64,000 nt of DNA from Fidelibacterota bacterium (GCA_014382015.1 JACNKN010000076.1:1-64000), one strand, 5' to 3'. Numbered from the stretch's first letter, positions 8,931 to 18,146 are shown. Numbers and translations: made by a program. The notes: generated by a model not told the origin, from the letters alone.

Positions 8931-9566
8931 ATGGATTATACCGTTATAGACCATCAAGGTGATCGGTTTTCCGTCAGGAATATTTATTGTATTGGCCGGA
9001 ACTATCGCACCCATGCAGCAGAGCTTAATCATGAGGTGCCAGGCCAACCTTTTTTCTTTCAAAAATCAATCCCCGCTCTAAACACCGCCAAAGAAATTAT
9101 TTTACCTATAGATCGTGAAATTCATCATGAATTAGAAATAGTCGTTTTAATTGGTAAAAACGGTGAAAATATTTCAGAAAATGATGCAGATGATTTTATC
9201 CATGGGTATGCACTTGGTTTAGATTTAACAGACCGTAAATTACAAACGAAACTGAAGGAATCGAAACTGCCATGGTTATTGGCAAAGTCATTTAAAGGAT
9301 CCGCAGTTGTTTCGACTTTTCAATCGGAAAATATTACAGATGATTTTTGGTTAAGAATAAATGGAGAAATTCGGCAAAGGGGGAATGGAAGCCAGATGAT
9401 TTTTTCGATTCCGCAGCAAATCAGTTTTTTATCCCGAATGATTCCCCTCATGAAAGGGGACTTAATTTTTACAGGAACACCCAGCGGCGTTGGATATATT
9501 CAACCGGGAGATTTATTGAAGTTGGGTGTTGGAGAACAACCAATTCATTTTTTATCGGTTAGATAA
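8931..9566 (+). CDS. Fumarylacetoacetate hydrolase (FAH) family protein
   Basis: A 211-residue single-domain FAH-fold enzyme. It has the YCIGRNYRTHAAEL motif, PFFFQKS, the metal-binding HHELEIVVLIGK segment, GYALGLDLTDRKLQ and the FTGTPSGVGYIQPGDLL end. Bacterial and mitochondrial relatives of this size (FAHD1 type) act as acylpyruvases or oxaloacetate decarboxylases. Other FAH members are oxalocrotonate decarboxylases or hydratases, so a link to tryptophan catabolism encoded 32 kb away is possible but not shown. It follows the PurL-like gene by five bases. Its 3' end overlaps the convergent suhB gene by 15 bases. Confidence 0.88.
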   Translation: MDYTVIDHQGDRFSVRNIYCIGRNYRTHAAELNHEVPGQPFFFQKSIPALNTAKEIILPIDREIHHELEIVVLIGKNGENISENDADDFIHGYALGLDLTDRKLQTKLKESKLPWLLAKSFKGSAVVSTFQSENITDDFWLRINGEIRQRGNGSQMIFSIPQQISFLSRMIPLMKGDLIFTGTPSGVGYIQPGDLLKLGVGEQPIHFLSVR

Positions 9567-10346
9567 TTCAACAACTGGCTTTGTAATCGCCAACATTTCC
9601 TTATGAATTTCTCCATTAGTAACCAAAATATGATTTTTATGAATATCGTATTCGTTCCCATCCATTTGGGAAACCATACCACCTGCTTCGGATGCAATTA
9701 ATATACCTGCCGCCGTATCCCAGGGGTGTAGATCGAACTCCCAAAAACCATCCACCATACCGCAAGCCACATGACATAAATCTACAGCTGCAGCGCCTAA
9801 TCGCCGGACACCCTGTGTGACTTCCGTAAATTTTTTAAATAATGCCATATTGGCTTCCCAATTCCTACCGTGTTCATAACCAAATCCTGTCACGAGGAGG
9901 CTCCAGTTTAATGACGTATTTCCGGATACATGAATGGGAATCTCATCCACAAATGCACCCTCACCCTTTGTCGCTGTAAATAATCGATTCGAAGGTAATT
10001 CAAGGACCACAGCTATGTGAGGAATCCCTTTTTTTAAACATGCGATTGAAACCGCAAAGGAGGGATAGCCATGGACAAAATTAGTGGTACCGTCCAGTGG
10101 ATCGATGACCCATTCATATTCGGAGTTGTTTTCATCAGCTCCACTTTCTTCCGCCAAAATGGCGTGATTAGGATATTCACTTTTAATGTTTGAAATGATA
10201 ACTTCTTCAGCGTGTAGATCTGTTGATGTCACTAAGTTGGTTCGCCCTTTAAAATCAGGACTTCTGGGATGGTTAAGTGCCTTAAGAATGATTGCTCCTG
10301 CATCACGTGCGGCACGTTGACCAATGGCTAATAGTTCATTATTCAT
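9552..10346 (-). CDS. suhB: Inositol-1-monophosphatase family protein (SuhB)
   Basis: A 264-residue member of the Li-sensitive, Mg-dependent phosphatase family. All family motifs are present: AEESG, the metal-binding DPLDGTTNFVHGYPSFAVSIA and the C-terminal WDTAAGILIASEAGG. E. coli SuhB hydrolyses inositol 1-phosphate and also takes part in rRNA antitermination with NusG and NusA. The gene is convergent with the FAH gene, with a 15-base tail overlap, and has palindromes upstream. The same fold includes CysQ and fructose-bisphosphatases, but the motif spacing fits IMPase best. Confidence 0.92.
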   Translation of the reverse strand: MNNELLAIGQRAARDAGAIILKALNHPRSPDFKGRTNLVTSTDLHAEEVIISNIKSEYPNHAILAEESGADENNSEYEWVIDPLDGTTNFVHGYPSFAVSIACLKKGIPHIAVVLELPSNRLFTATKGEGAFVDEIPIHVSGNTSLNWSLLVTGFGYEHGRNWEANMALFKKFTEVTQGVRRLGAAAVDLCHVACGMVDGFWEFDLHPWDTAAGILIASEAGGMVSQMDGNEYDIHKNHILVTNGEIHKEMLAITKPVVELSNR

Positions 10347-10390
10347 GGATTCGTAATTGGTATAATAGTTAAAATCTTTTTCTGACGTAA

Positions 10391-10431
10391 ACCCCTCTAT
10401 TTTGTTCCATTACAAACCTTGCCCGAGGGGT
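10391..10431. repeat. Intergenic stem-loop ACCCCTC/GAGGGGT
   Basis: A seven-base exact inverted repeat (10391-10397 and 10425-10431) in the gap between suhB and the symporter gene. It is the first of three hairpins packed in 174 bases. None has a T tail, so termination is unlikely to be the main role. Confidence 0.5.
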
Positions 10432-10454
10432 AGGGTCATTTTTGCTACTATATA

Positions 10455-10482
10455 CTTACCCCGACTTTTAAGTCGGGGTAAG
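10455..10482. repeat. Perfect 28-bp palindrome CTTACCCCGACTT/AAGTCGGGGTAAG
   Basis: Two 13-base arms separated by TT, exact to the last base, flanked by AT-rich sequence (TATA on the left, ATATA on the right). It belongs to a set of CCCGA/TCGGG palindromes seen in other gaps of this window. Confidence 0.75.
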
Positions 10483-10496
10483 ATATAAGGGTAACG

Positions 10497-10512
10497 TTGG
10501 GCTTCAGCCCAA
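10497..10512. repeat. Palindrome TTGGGCT/AGCCCAA
   Basis: A perfect 16-base hairpin with a TC loop, eight bases past the 3' end of the symporter gene. On the minus strand it is the first structure the symporter transcript meets, but no U run follows. Confidence 0.6.
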
Positions 10513-10520
10513 TAATAGCG

Positions 10521-12068
10521 CTACTTGAACGTCGGATGCTCTACTTCGAAATACTCTTTCGTCAATTTCTTTAGGACACCGGAAAGAAGAATAATTGATA
10601 AGAGATTTGGAAATGTCATAAATCCAAGTGCCGCATCTCCAAAAGACCAAATGGCTTCGAGACTGGCAACCGCTCCAACAAAGACGAAGAAAATATAAAA
10701 TCCACGATAAACCGGGATTGCTTTTTCTCCGAAAAGATATTCTGTTGATCGGTCGCCATAAAATGACCAGCTAATGACTGTTGAAATGGCGAAGAGTAAT
10801 ACGCCCAGGGTGATAATTTTATCTCCAAAAGGAAAGATATATGCTAATCCATCTTTAAATGCCAATGATGTAAGCAAGCTTCCATTTAGGAGTGAACCCG
10901 CAAATTCAGGGTCTATTCTTGTGGTATAAAATTCCGTATGCATCCATGCGCCGGTTACAATAATTGTGAGTCCCGTAAGCGTACAAATGATGATCGTATC
11001 AATAAAGGGTTCTAAAAGAGCAACCGCACCCTCTCTAACAGCAAATTCAGTTTTAGCAGTAGAGTGAGCGATTGGAGCACTTCCTTGTCCTGCTTCATTT
11101 GAATAAAGTCCACGTTTCACCCCCCATAGCATCGTATTCATGATGACGAGTAATGTGCCTCCTGCAATGCCGCCCACGGCTGCAGGTGGGTTAAAAGCCA
11201 TGGAAAATATTTTAGCAAAACTGGCAGGAATATCACCAATGTTCGCTAAAATTATCAACAAAGCAGCTATAACATATAAGGCAGCCATAAAAGGTGCCAA
11301 CTTAGAGGTCACATTTCCAATCCGTTTAATGCCGCCAATAATTACTAACCCGGCAATAAATGCAATTGCCATGCCATTAATTACCTGTTGAATGGATACA
11401 GCATACCAATCGGTAAGTTGATGTTTAATGGTTAACCAATGATTCGTGCCCACCACTTGGGTAACTTCGGATAATAGTTGATCTGATAAGGTAAAAGATT
11501 GAATGGCGTTACCGGTAGCAAATGAACAAATAACTGCAAAACACGCAAACATAATGGCTAACCAGCGCCATTTAATGCCCAACCCTTTTTCAATGGTGTA
11601 CATTGGTCCACCTGCTGTCATACCTTGATTATCAAAATCACGATATTCAACCGCAAGTGTACATTCTGCATATTTTAAAGCGGAACCGAAAAATGCTGTA
11701 ATCCACATCCAAAATAAGGCACCGGGACCTCCATAATATATGGCTGTGGCTACACCGGCAATATTTCCAATCCCCACTGTGGCAGAAAGGGCAGTAGTCA
11801 GGGCTTGAAAATGGTTTAAGTCTCCTGCTTCTTCAGGATCATCATACAAACCACGTGTAACTCTAATTCCATGCTTTAAATAGCGAAGTTGAGGAAATCC
11901 CAAATATATAGTTGTAAATATTCCCGTTCCCAAGAGAGCTACGATGATAAATGGGACTAAACTAAAAGAAGGAAACGACCAAATACCTTCAAAAAACTCC
12001 ACACCATAAAAGATGAGAAAAAAGAGTATAATTCCAAAAACGATAAGTGCGCCTGATTTCTTATTCAT
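10521..12068 (-). CDS. Sodium:alanine symporter (AGCS family)
   Basis: A 515-residue polytopic transporter of the alanine or glycine:cation symporter family. The signature region GDLNHFQALTTALSATVGIGNIAGVATAIYYGGPGALFWMW is clear, as is the ALKYAECTLAVEYR segment. About 11 hydrophobic helices can be read. It would import alanine or glycine with Na+, as expected in seawater. Downstream on the strand lie palindromes and then suhB; upstream is a 137-base divergent gap shared with comEC. An alanine dehydrogenase gene at 32.4 kb could use the imported alanine; that link is inferred. Confidence 0.93.
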   Translation of the reverse strand: MNKKSGALIVFGIILFFLIFYGVEFFEGIWSFPSFSLVPFIIVALLGTGIFTTIYLGFPQLRYLKHGIRVTRGLYDDPEEAGDLNHFQALTTALSATVGIGNIAGVATAIYYGGPGALFWMWITAFFGSALKYAECTLAVEYRDFDNQGMTAGGPMYTIEKGLGIKWRWLAIMFACFAVICSFATGNAIQSFTLSDQLLSEVTQVVGTNHWLTIKHQLTDWYAVSIQQVINGMAIAFIAGLVIIGGIKRIGNVTSKLAPFMAALYVIAALLIILANIGDIPASFAKIFSMAFNPPAAVGGIAGGTLLVIMNTMLWGVKRGLYSNEAGQGSAPIAHSTAKTEFAVREGAVALLEPFIDTIIICTLTGLTIIVTGAWMHTEFYTTRIDPEFAGSLLNGSLLTSLAFKDGLAYIFPFGDKIITLGVLLFAISTVISWSFYGDRSTEYLFGEKAIPVYRGFYIFFVFVGAVASLEAIWSFGDAALGFMTFPNLLSIILLSGVLKKLTKEYFEVEHPTFK

Positions 12069-12205
12069 TATATGATTGATTCCCTCTGTTATTGTTATTA
12101 TTGGCTCATAAAACGGTCACAAGCTTAGAAAATGTAACTTTAATAAGCAATTCCTGAAATTGTTAAATATAGGTCATTATTGTTATTTCCGTTATATTTG
12201 ACCTT

Positions 12206-14539
12206 ATGGGTTTAATATTAAAGCTGAAATCAGCACCATTTATATTCATTTTATGTACCTACCTCTTGGGAATATTTTTAAGCTGGCTCCCCATCTGGAC
12301 TGTCATAACCCTATTCCTAATTTCACTAATTATATTCTTATTCCGTTGGCGAAATGTGTATGTATTTGCCGCTTTAGTTTTATGCCTGTTAGGATATGCC
12401 CAAACAGAAATACGACGGGATGGGGTCAATAATAACGATAACACGGCTATTGCCTTAAATGATTCCCGAGTTTCCGTAACCGGAATTGTTGAAGAAGTTG
12501 TAGATAGAGAAAAAGGATTTCGATTTCGATTAAGCTCCCCATTGATCCAATTGGATACGCTATTAATCGACTTTCCCTCCATATTATTATTTTCCGAAAC
12601 AAATCAAGTTATCTCAGTAGGGATGAAAATAGCCACCACTGGCGATTTTTTTCAAATTAAAGATCCCAGAAATCCCGGCGAATTTGATTTCAAATCTTTT
12701 TATGGGCGAAAAGGAATCTTCGGACGCATCTACACGGACGAAACGGATATGATAACGATTGAATCATTTGAAATCACAAATATTCAATCCATACAACAAT
12801 GGATACGGAATGTGTTCAAAGAAAAGATAGGAGGGCCATTTGGGCTTCTAACTGCATTAATCCTGGGGGATAAAACATCCGTTGATCCGGAAATCAGGGA
12901 AGACTTTACGAATACAGGGGTGATTCACGTTTTGGCAGTTTCCGGCCTCCATGTGGGTTATGTTCTGATTATTCTCATGGTGATTGCCAAGTTATTTCGT
13001 CTTCCCTGGGGATGGGATCGTCTCCTTATTATAATTGGGCTCATTTTCTTTTGCTTTCTCACCGGCGGGAAGCCCAGCGTTATACGCGCCAGTCTCATGG
13101 CAGGGATTTATATGGTAACGCCCATCACGAATCGGGAAGGAAATCTATGGAACACCATTTTCCTGTCCGCATTTATATTGTTACTATATGATCCATTGTA
13201 CATCATGGATTTGGGATTTCTTTTTAGCTACACGGCGGTAGCGTCAATTATATTTTTTTATCAATTGATTCAGGATATTCTTCCCGATCGGTTGCGGGTA
13301 AATGCCATTCAGTCCAAACCGCTTCAATTTATTTATGGCTTATTTTTAGTTTCCTTTTCTGCCCAGATAGGTACCCTGCCCATTACGGCATATTATTTCG
13401 GTCGAATTCCGATCATTTCCCTGATAGCCAATATTATTATTGTTCCTATTATTGGCGTATTGGTGGCGATTGGCTTTTGCATTCTGTTTTTTGGATGGAT
13501 ACCGTTTCTGGGTGATTGGATTGGGGAAAGCGCATGGTTCATGTCAAAAGTAATTTCATGGACTGCAGATATTTTTGCCCAGGTTCCTTTCGCAGTAATT
13601 GAGGTTAACCAATTCACAATAATGGGTATAGTGATGTATTTTATTGGATTAATCATCGTTTTTCTTTTATTCATGGAAAAATATCGGAGATACGCCATTT
13701 TTCCCGGTTTATTGATGGGTTCCCTATTTATATGGAAAATGGCATTATCATCCCAATTTTTAAACATTATATATATGGATGTGGGGCAGGGAGATGCAAT
13801 TATCGTTAAACTTCCTAATAAACAAACTATTCTAATTGACGGCGGTCAACGATTTGGAAGTCGCGATTATGGTGAATTGGTGGTGAAACCTGTACTCAAA
13901 CACTTTGATATTAATCGAATAAATTATCTGATTATGACGCACCCTCATAGCGATCATATTGGTGGTCTCATTTCTGTCAGTGAATCTTTCCCCATTGATA
14001 CAGCATTCGATACATATTTGGATTATGATTCCTGGGCGTATAAGACAGTCATGACTCAATTACTTGAAGATAGTACTGTGGTTTTGCAACCGATTCCCGG
14101 GCAAGTGGTATCCTTATCTCAAGACTGTTATTTAACATTTTTTACGCCCGATTCACATTTTGTCAAACGCACGCGAAATGTAAACAATGCCAGTATTGTC
14201 ATGAGGTTGGTTTACGGAAAAACATCTTTCCTATTTACAGGCGATTTAGAATTGGAAGGGGAGGCTCAAATTAGTCAATTCAACGAAGCCCTAAAGTCTG
14301 ATGTGCTTAAAGTCGGACATCATGGATCCAAAACCAGTTCATCGGAATATTTTCTTGAAAGAGTCCTGCCTAAAATCGCTGTAGTTTCAGTGGGATACAA
14401 AAACAAATTTCGTCACCCCAATAAAGATGTTATGAATCGAATGAGTCAATATGCAGATAAAATCCATCGAACGGATCAATCCGGAGCGCTTTGGCTCCAA
14501 TCGGATGGGTCTAAAATTTGGGAAGTCAATTGGAAATAA
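12206..14539 (+). CDS. comEC: ComEC/Rec2 DNA-uptake channel protein
   Basis: The inner-membrane channel that takes single-stranded DNA into naturally competent cells. The 777-residue protein has the expected three parts: an N-terminal membrane and OB-like region (about 1-200), the Competence domain with HVLAVSGLHVGYVLII and many helices (about 215-500), and a C-terminal metallo-beta-lactamase domain (about 510-775) with MDVGQGDAIIV, the metal-binding THPHSDHIGG and VGHHGSKTSSS. No other com genes are in the window. The 3' end overlaps the next gene by 22 bases. The gap of 137 bases upstream is shared with the divergent symporter and probably holds both promoters. Confidence 0.95.
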   Translation: MGLILKLKSAPFIFILCTYLLGIFLSWLPIWTVITLFLISLIIFLFRWRNVYVFAALVLCLLGYAQTEIRRDGVNNNDNTAIALNDSRVSVTGIVEEVVDREKGFRFRLSSPLIQLDTLLIDFPSILLFSETNQVISVGMKIATTGDFFQIKDPRNPGEFDFKSFYGRKGIFGRIYTDETDMITIESFEITNIQSIQQWIRNVFKEKIGGPFGLLTALILGDKTSVDPEIREDFTNTGVIHVLAVSGLHVGYVLIILMVIAKLFRLPWGWDRLLIIIGLIFFCFLTGGKPSVIRASLMAGIYMVTPITNREGNLWNTIFLSAFILLLYDPLYIMDLGFLFSYTAVASIIFFYQLIQDILPDRLRVNAIQSKPLQFIYGLFLVSFSAQIGTLPITAYYFGRIPIISLIANIIIVPIIGVLVAIGFCILFFGWIPFLGDWIGESAWFMSKVISWTADIFAQVPFAVIEVNQFTIMGIVMYFIGLIIVFLLFMEKYRRYAIFPGLLMGSLFIWKMALSSQFLNIIYMDVGQGDAIIVKLPNKQTILIDGGQRFGSRDYGELVVKPVLKHFDINRINYLIMTHPHSDHIGGLISVSESFPIDTAFDTYLDYDSWAYKTVMTQLLEDSTVVLQPIPGQVVSLSQDCYLTFFTPDSHFVKRTRNVNNASIVMRLVYGKTSFLFTGDLELEGEAQISQFNEALKSDVLKVGHHGSKTSSSEYFLERVLPKIAVVSVGYKNKFRHPNKDVMNRMSQYADKIHRTDQSGALWLQSDGSKIWEVNWK

Positions 14540-15456
14540 TTGCAGGCGTAGATGAAGCGGGTAGAGGTCCTTTAGCGGGCCCTGTGGTGGCCTCAGCCGT
14601 AATCTTGCCTGAGAATCACGGTATTGAGGGGTTGGCCGACTCTAAAAAACTCACAGAAAAAAAACGAGAAAAGTTATTTGAAGAAATCAATGAAATTGCT
14701 GATGTTGGGATCGGTATAGTCTCCCATCGCACCATAGATAAAATAAATGTCCTCCAGGCTACCTTTAAAGCCATGGGGAAAGCCATTATCAAACTTGAGA
14801 AGGTACCCTATAAATCATTAATCGATGGATTTGGATTCCCGGATCAAACTATCAGGAACGAAGGTATTATTGATGGGGACAATAAAGTAGAATGTATCAG
14901 TGCCGCATCCATCATCGCAAAAGTGACGCGAGACGGTATTATGAAAGATATTGATCCTATTTTCCCAGAATACGGGTTTGCCAAGCATAAAGGATATGGT
15001 ACACAGTATCATATGAATGCTTTACGTGAATTAAAGGCCACACCCATCCATCGGAAATCATTTAAACCGGTACGAGAGAATCTTCCAAATATGCATTGGT
15101 TAAAATCCAATAAAAAGATTGGCCCACTGGGGGAACAATTGGTGGCATTGCAATACTATAATCAAGGATATAAAATTATTGAAATGAATCGAACATGCAG
15201 CCATTATGGTGAATTGGATATTATTGCACAAAAAAATGATGAATGGGTATTTGTAGAGGTTAAAACTGCCACAAAAGATCAAATGGGCGGCCCCGCATTA
15301 AAAGTGGATGAATCAAAACTTCAGAAATTAGAATCAGCCATCCAATATTTTTTATCGGAACAAGATGATGATAAAGACATTCGATTGGATGTGGCTACTG
15401 TCATGCTGAATAAAACGCCCATTATTAAAAATTATAAAGGAATCAGTTTAGACTAA
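14518..15456 (+). CDS. rnhB: Fusion of ribonuclease HII and YraN/UPF0102 nuclease-like domain
   Basis: A single 312-residue frame joins two proteins usually encoded separately. Residues about 5-195 are RNase HII, with GVDEAGRGPLAGPVVASAVIL, the AASIIAKVTRD box, YGFAKHKGYGT and HRKSFKPV; it cuts RNA in RNA-DNA hybrids. Residues about 203-312 are YraN/UPF0102 with the PD-(D/E)XK-like pattern GELDIIAQ...WVFVEVKTAT. The two genes are neighbours in many genomes, so fusion is plausible. The start is TTG, at 14518 or 14530, both inside the comEC 3' end. No stop or frame change lies at the junction. Confidence 0.93.
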   Translation: MGSQLEIIAGVDEAGRGPLAGPVVASAVILPENHGIEGLADSKKLTEKKREKLFEEINEIADVGIGIVSHRTIDKINVLQATFKAMGKAIIKLEKVPYKSLIDGFGFPDQTIRNEGIIDGDNKVECISAASIIAKVTRDGIMKDIDPIFPEYGFAKHKGYGTQYHMNALRELKATPIHRKSFKPVRENLPNMHWLKSNKKIGPLGEQLVALQYYNQGYKIIEMNRTCSHYGELDIIAQKNDEWVFVEVKTATKDQMGGPALKVDESKLQKLESAIQYFLSEQDDDKDIRLDVATVMLNKTPIIKNYKGISLD

Positions 15457-15607
15457 TACAATTGCATAGAAGGGTGGATCGCCTGTTCGCAGTTAAAAAT
15501 AGACAAATATATGTTTTCATTTACTTACCATGCATTTCACAATTCAAAGACGTGGAAGAAAGAATTGATATTAAACCAGCGATGAATAGTCGTAAAGAAA
15601 TTGAAGA

Positions 15608-15744
15608 AATTTGGAGTCCATCAACCGTGTTAATGTTGAATCGACGAAGGAGTGTCAAAAAGGAATATGAGCTTTATTATGGGGAGACTTGTTTAACGTT
15701 TCCTTTATCATCGTAGATTTAACACGGTTAATTCAGTCCAAATT
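15608..15744. repeat. Imperfect 26-bp inverted repeat, fold-back element
   Basis: Arms at 15608-15633 and 15719-15744 agree at about 22 of 26 positions after complementing: eight matched bases (AATTTGGA), a partly matched block of seven and 11 exact (AACCGTGTTAA). Inside, AAAGGAA and TTCCTTT can extend pairing. The 137-base layout resembles a decayed MITE or a structured RNA. Confidence 0.5.
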
Positions 15745-15829
15745 AGAAAAATATTTGAATACAATATTTACGACTAATATCCACCGGAGTAATAATATAT
15801 ATGAATTGGAAAATAAAAACCCTATGTGT

Positions 15830-15848
15830 CTTCCCCGTTGCGGGGAAG
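15830..15848. repeat. Hairpin CTTCCCCG/CGGGGAAG
   Basis: Eight-base exact arms around a TTG loop, GC-rich in an AT-rich gap. No T tail. It resembles the other GC-rich intergenic palindromes in this window. Confidence 0.6.
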
Positions 15849-15989
15849 GTTAAGATGGGGATTTAGACAATGTGGATTTAATTCTGGTCTAAGTGATATT
15901 AGCATTCAATTTGTATTATTGCGCCTTCGCTTCGAAAAGGCTAATATTCGTTTCACCTTGAAGGCTCAACTGAAGTAATTTCGCCGCTT

Positions 15990-16952
15990 ATGAATTCAAA
16001 AATTTCTAAAATAATCCACGAAGTCAGGTCTTTATTTATTCTGGTCATTATTGTTTTAACCCTGAAGGTGACCATTTTCGAATTATATATTGTACCCACA
16101 GGCAGCATGGAAAATACAATAATGACAGGAGATTTTCTTGCGGGGAATCGGTTTGTCTATGGCATGCGTACACCAGACTGGATTGGCATTCCCTACACGG
16201 ATGTAGGATTTGATATTCCGTCAATAAAATTCCCATCCTTTCGTGAACCAAAAAGGGGGGATGTCATTATTTTTAAATTTCCAAGAGATACCAAACAAAA
16301 ATACGTAAAACGATGTGTGGCTGAGCCTGGAGACACACTCGAAGTCAATAATAAATTAATTTATATAAACGGTGAGCCGTATCCACTTCCTGTGAATGGT
16401 AAATTTATCATGTCTCCCATTTCATCTAATTATACACAACAAGACATCTTTTTGGGAGATCAAGGAAATAAAGATTATTTTAAGCCTTTAAGGATGCCCA
16501 TGAAAGGAGATCAGATAGCCGTCTCACCAGATAATACCAAGTTACTCCTCCACTTAATGCTTTTAGATGGCCATGAATTGAAATTGGTTAACGGGCAAGA
16601 TGAATACCCTTTTACCATGGTCAGTCCAGATGAGCTTTATCGTCGTAAGGGCAAAATGTCTGTATATGCACCATATTATCCTCAAGGTGGACTATTGGTC
16701 CCTTGGTCGAATACATTTCCAAAGGGACAGTTTCTTATGGATGGAAAACCCATTGGAAATCTTGACTATTATACGGTCGAACAAGATTATTATTGGGCTA
16801 TGGGAGATAATCGCGATGATAGCCTGGATTCTCGCTATTGGGGCTTTGTACCGAAAGCCCATATCCTTGGTGAAGCATTGTTTTCATATTTTTCATTAAA
16901 TTTAAAAACATGGATTCCACGATTTAATCGTATTGGCACAATCATTCAATAG
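15990..16952 (+). CDS. lepB: Signal peptidase I
   Basis: Cleaves signal peptides of exported proteins at the outer face of the inner membrane. The 320-residue protein has one N-terminal helix (about 14-33), the nucleophile in PTGSMENTI (Ser39), the general base in KYVKRCVAEPGD (Lys107), and the C-terminal MGDNRDDSLDSRYWGFV box. About 120 extra residues lie between the Lys box and the C-terminal box, as in larger LepB proteins. Four small envelope or coiled-coil genes follow, up to a terminator at 19133, and may share its transcript. Confidence 0.95.
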   Translation: MNSKISKIIHEVRSLFILVIIVLTLKVTIFELYIVPTGSMENTIMTGDFLAGNRFVYGMRTPDWIGIPYTDVGFDIPSIKFPSFREPKRGDVIIFKFPRDTKQKYVKRCVAEPGDTLEVNNKLIYINGEPYPLPVNGKFIMSPISSNYTQQDIFLGDQGNKDYFKPLRMPMKGDQIAVSPDNTKLLLHLMLLDGHELKLVNGQDEYPFTMVSPDELYRRKGKMSVYAPYYPQGGLLVPWSNTFPKGQFLMDGKPIGNLDYYTVEQDYYWAMGDNRDDSLDSRYWGFVPKAHILGEALFSYFSLNLKTWIPRFNRIGTIIQ

Positions 16953-17013
16953 AACTTGATTGCCAAAAATTGATAATGTATTTTGAAGTGGTAAAAGAAG
17001 GATGGGAAACAGA

Positions 17014-17700
17014 ATGAAGTCTTTATTTTCAGCATTAATCATAATTTCTTTCGGTGCGTCACAGGATGTGCCTTCATCACCAGATTTGTCTAATGGTTCA
17101 GAAAACGCAGTCTTAGATACGGCGGCTCTGCAAATTCCTTCTGGTTTAGATACAGGCTATAAAGGGTTCGCCTGGGGAAGCCAAAGAGGTACTGATATTC
17201 CAACAACACTTACGAAAAAGGAATCCACCGATAGTTTGGCTGTATTTCAAACTTTTATTGGTTCATTGGGGCCTGATTCTGTATCTGTCTCTTATTTTTA
17301 TGCAGACAGCGGGTTTTGGAAAGTCGAAATTGACGTTGTGATTTCATTGGATAATATTGATGGACAAATTGCAGATTTTCGAAGACTGGAAAAAAATATT
17401 TCTGAAGTGTATGGACCTCCTAAACGAATGAATCAACAGGAGTCAGGACCGTCCGGCACATATGCCAATCTTTTAGACCAAAAATATTCCCGGGCCTTCT
17501 ACCGTTCAACCTGGTCAGTTACACCTGCAGTTATTGAATTATTTTTAAATTCATCTGTTTTACTGCCTGCAACAGACTTACAAATTTTTTCTGGAAAATT
17601 GAGTATATTAAAACTGGTTTATTATAATCCGGACTTTATGCATTCTTCCCAACCCGTTCCAGAATTAAAAGAAGTTCCATCTATTTTTGAAATATATTAA
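17014..17700 (+). CDS. Secreted protein of unknown function
   Basis: I do not recognise a family. The protein (228 residues from ATG 17014) begins with a short Lys-containing, hydrophobic signal-like segment (MKSLFSALIIISFGASQ), so an exported location is likely. An in-frame ATG at 17002 would add MGNR; the later start gives the better signal peptide and better spacing to the upstream GAAGG. The mature part is rich in Ser, Thr and aromatic residues and includes GYKGFAWGSQRGTDIP, a pattern like periplasmic proteins that begin with a G-F-x-W-G motif. It sits between lepB and a second small exported protein. Confidence 0.75.
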   Translation: MKSLFSALIIISFGASQDVPSSPDLSNGSENAVLDTAALQIPSGLDTGYKGFAWGSQRGTDIPTTLTKKESTDSLAVFQTFIGSLGPDSVSVSYFYADSGFWKVEIDVVISLDNIDGQIADFRRLEKNISEVYGPPKRMNQQESGPSGTYANLLDQKYSRAFYRSTWSVTPAVIELFLNSSVLLPATDLQIFSGKLSILKLVYYNPDFMHSSQPVPELKEVPSIFEIY

Positions 17701-17711
17701 AGGGTTTTTTC

Positions 17712-18146
17712 TTGCGAAAGGTATTCTTCAGTATATTTCTTATTTTTCAAATAGCACAATGCGCCAATCCGCCCAGGATGGCACGTGAATTCCAATATAA
17801 TATTCCCAAATCAGACGTCCTGGATAAATGCAGAAAGATACTCGTCAAATTGGATTACGATATAGACATATATGCCGCAGAAAGTGATATGTTGATTACA
17901 AAGCCCATTCAACTTCGCGGTGCATTGAGACGATATGATTATGTCATATATGTGCAGGTTAGCGATCGAATCAATATACAAGTCGCTGCAGAACGCAGCA
18001 TCTTTAAACGGGGGTCCCAATCTACGGTAGGTGGGAGCGGTCAAATTGAGAAACAATCGGATCCTGCTATGCCATATCGTTTACAACAGAAGATTTTTAA
18101 TCCCATTTATAATGGAATGATTAGAAATGATTTTCGTCCCAAGTGA
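17712..18146 (+). CDS. Small exported or lipoprotein-like protein, unknown function
   Basis: A 144-residue protein starting at TTG 17712, eleven bases after the previous stop. The N-terminus MRKVFFSIFLIFQIAQC is a short signal sequence ending at a cysteine, but Gln before Cys departs from the usual lipobox, so lipidation is uncertain. The mature part has the pattern of small beta-rich periplasmic proteins, with YDIDIYAAESDMLITKP and a YVIYVQVSDRINIQVAAE strand pair. I cannot assign a function. The close spacing to its neighbours suggests one envelope-related transcript. Confidence 0.7.
   Translation: MRKVFFSIFLIFQIAQCANPPRMAREFQYNIPKSDVLDKCRKILVKLDYDIDIYAAESDMLITKPIQLRGALRRYDYVIYVQVSDRINIQVAAERSIFKRGSQSTVGGSGQIEKQSDPAMPYRLQQKIFNPIYNGMIRNDFRPK

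Larger units (their letters stand above)
15457..15989. other. 533-base gap with palindromes, no convincing gene
   Basis: An open frame of 84 codons from a TTG at 15462 matches nothing I recognise, has no SD and runs through a fold-back structure, so I do not call it. The gap holds a long imperfect inverted repeat (15608-15744), a CTTCCCCG hairpin (15830-15848) and AT-rich sequence before lepB. Confidence 0.5.

Noticed and set aside
15462-15716. Open frame of 84 codons in the gap before lepB
   Set aside because: TTG start without SD, no family resemblance, and it spans the left arm of a fold-back repeat and ends just before the right arm.
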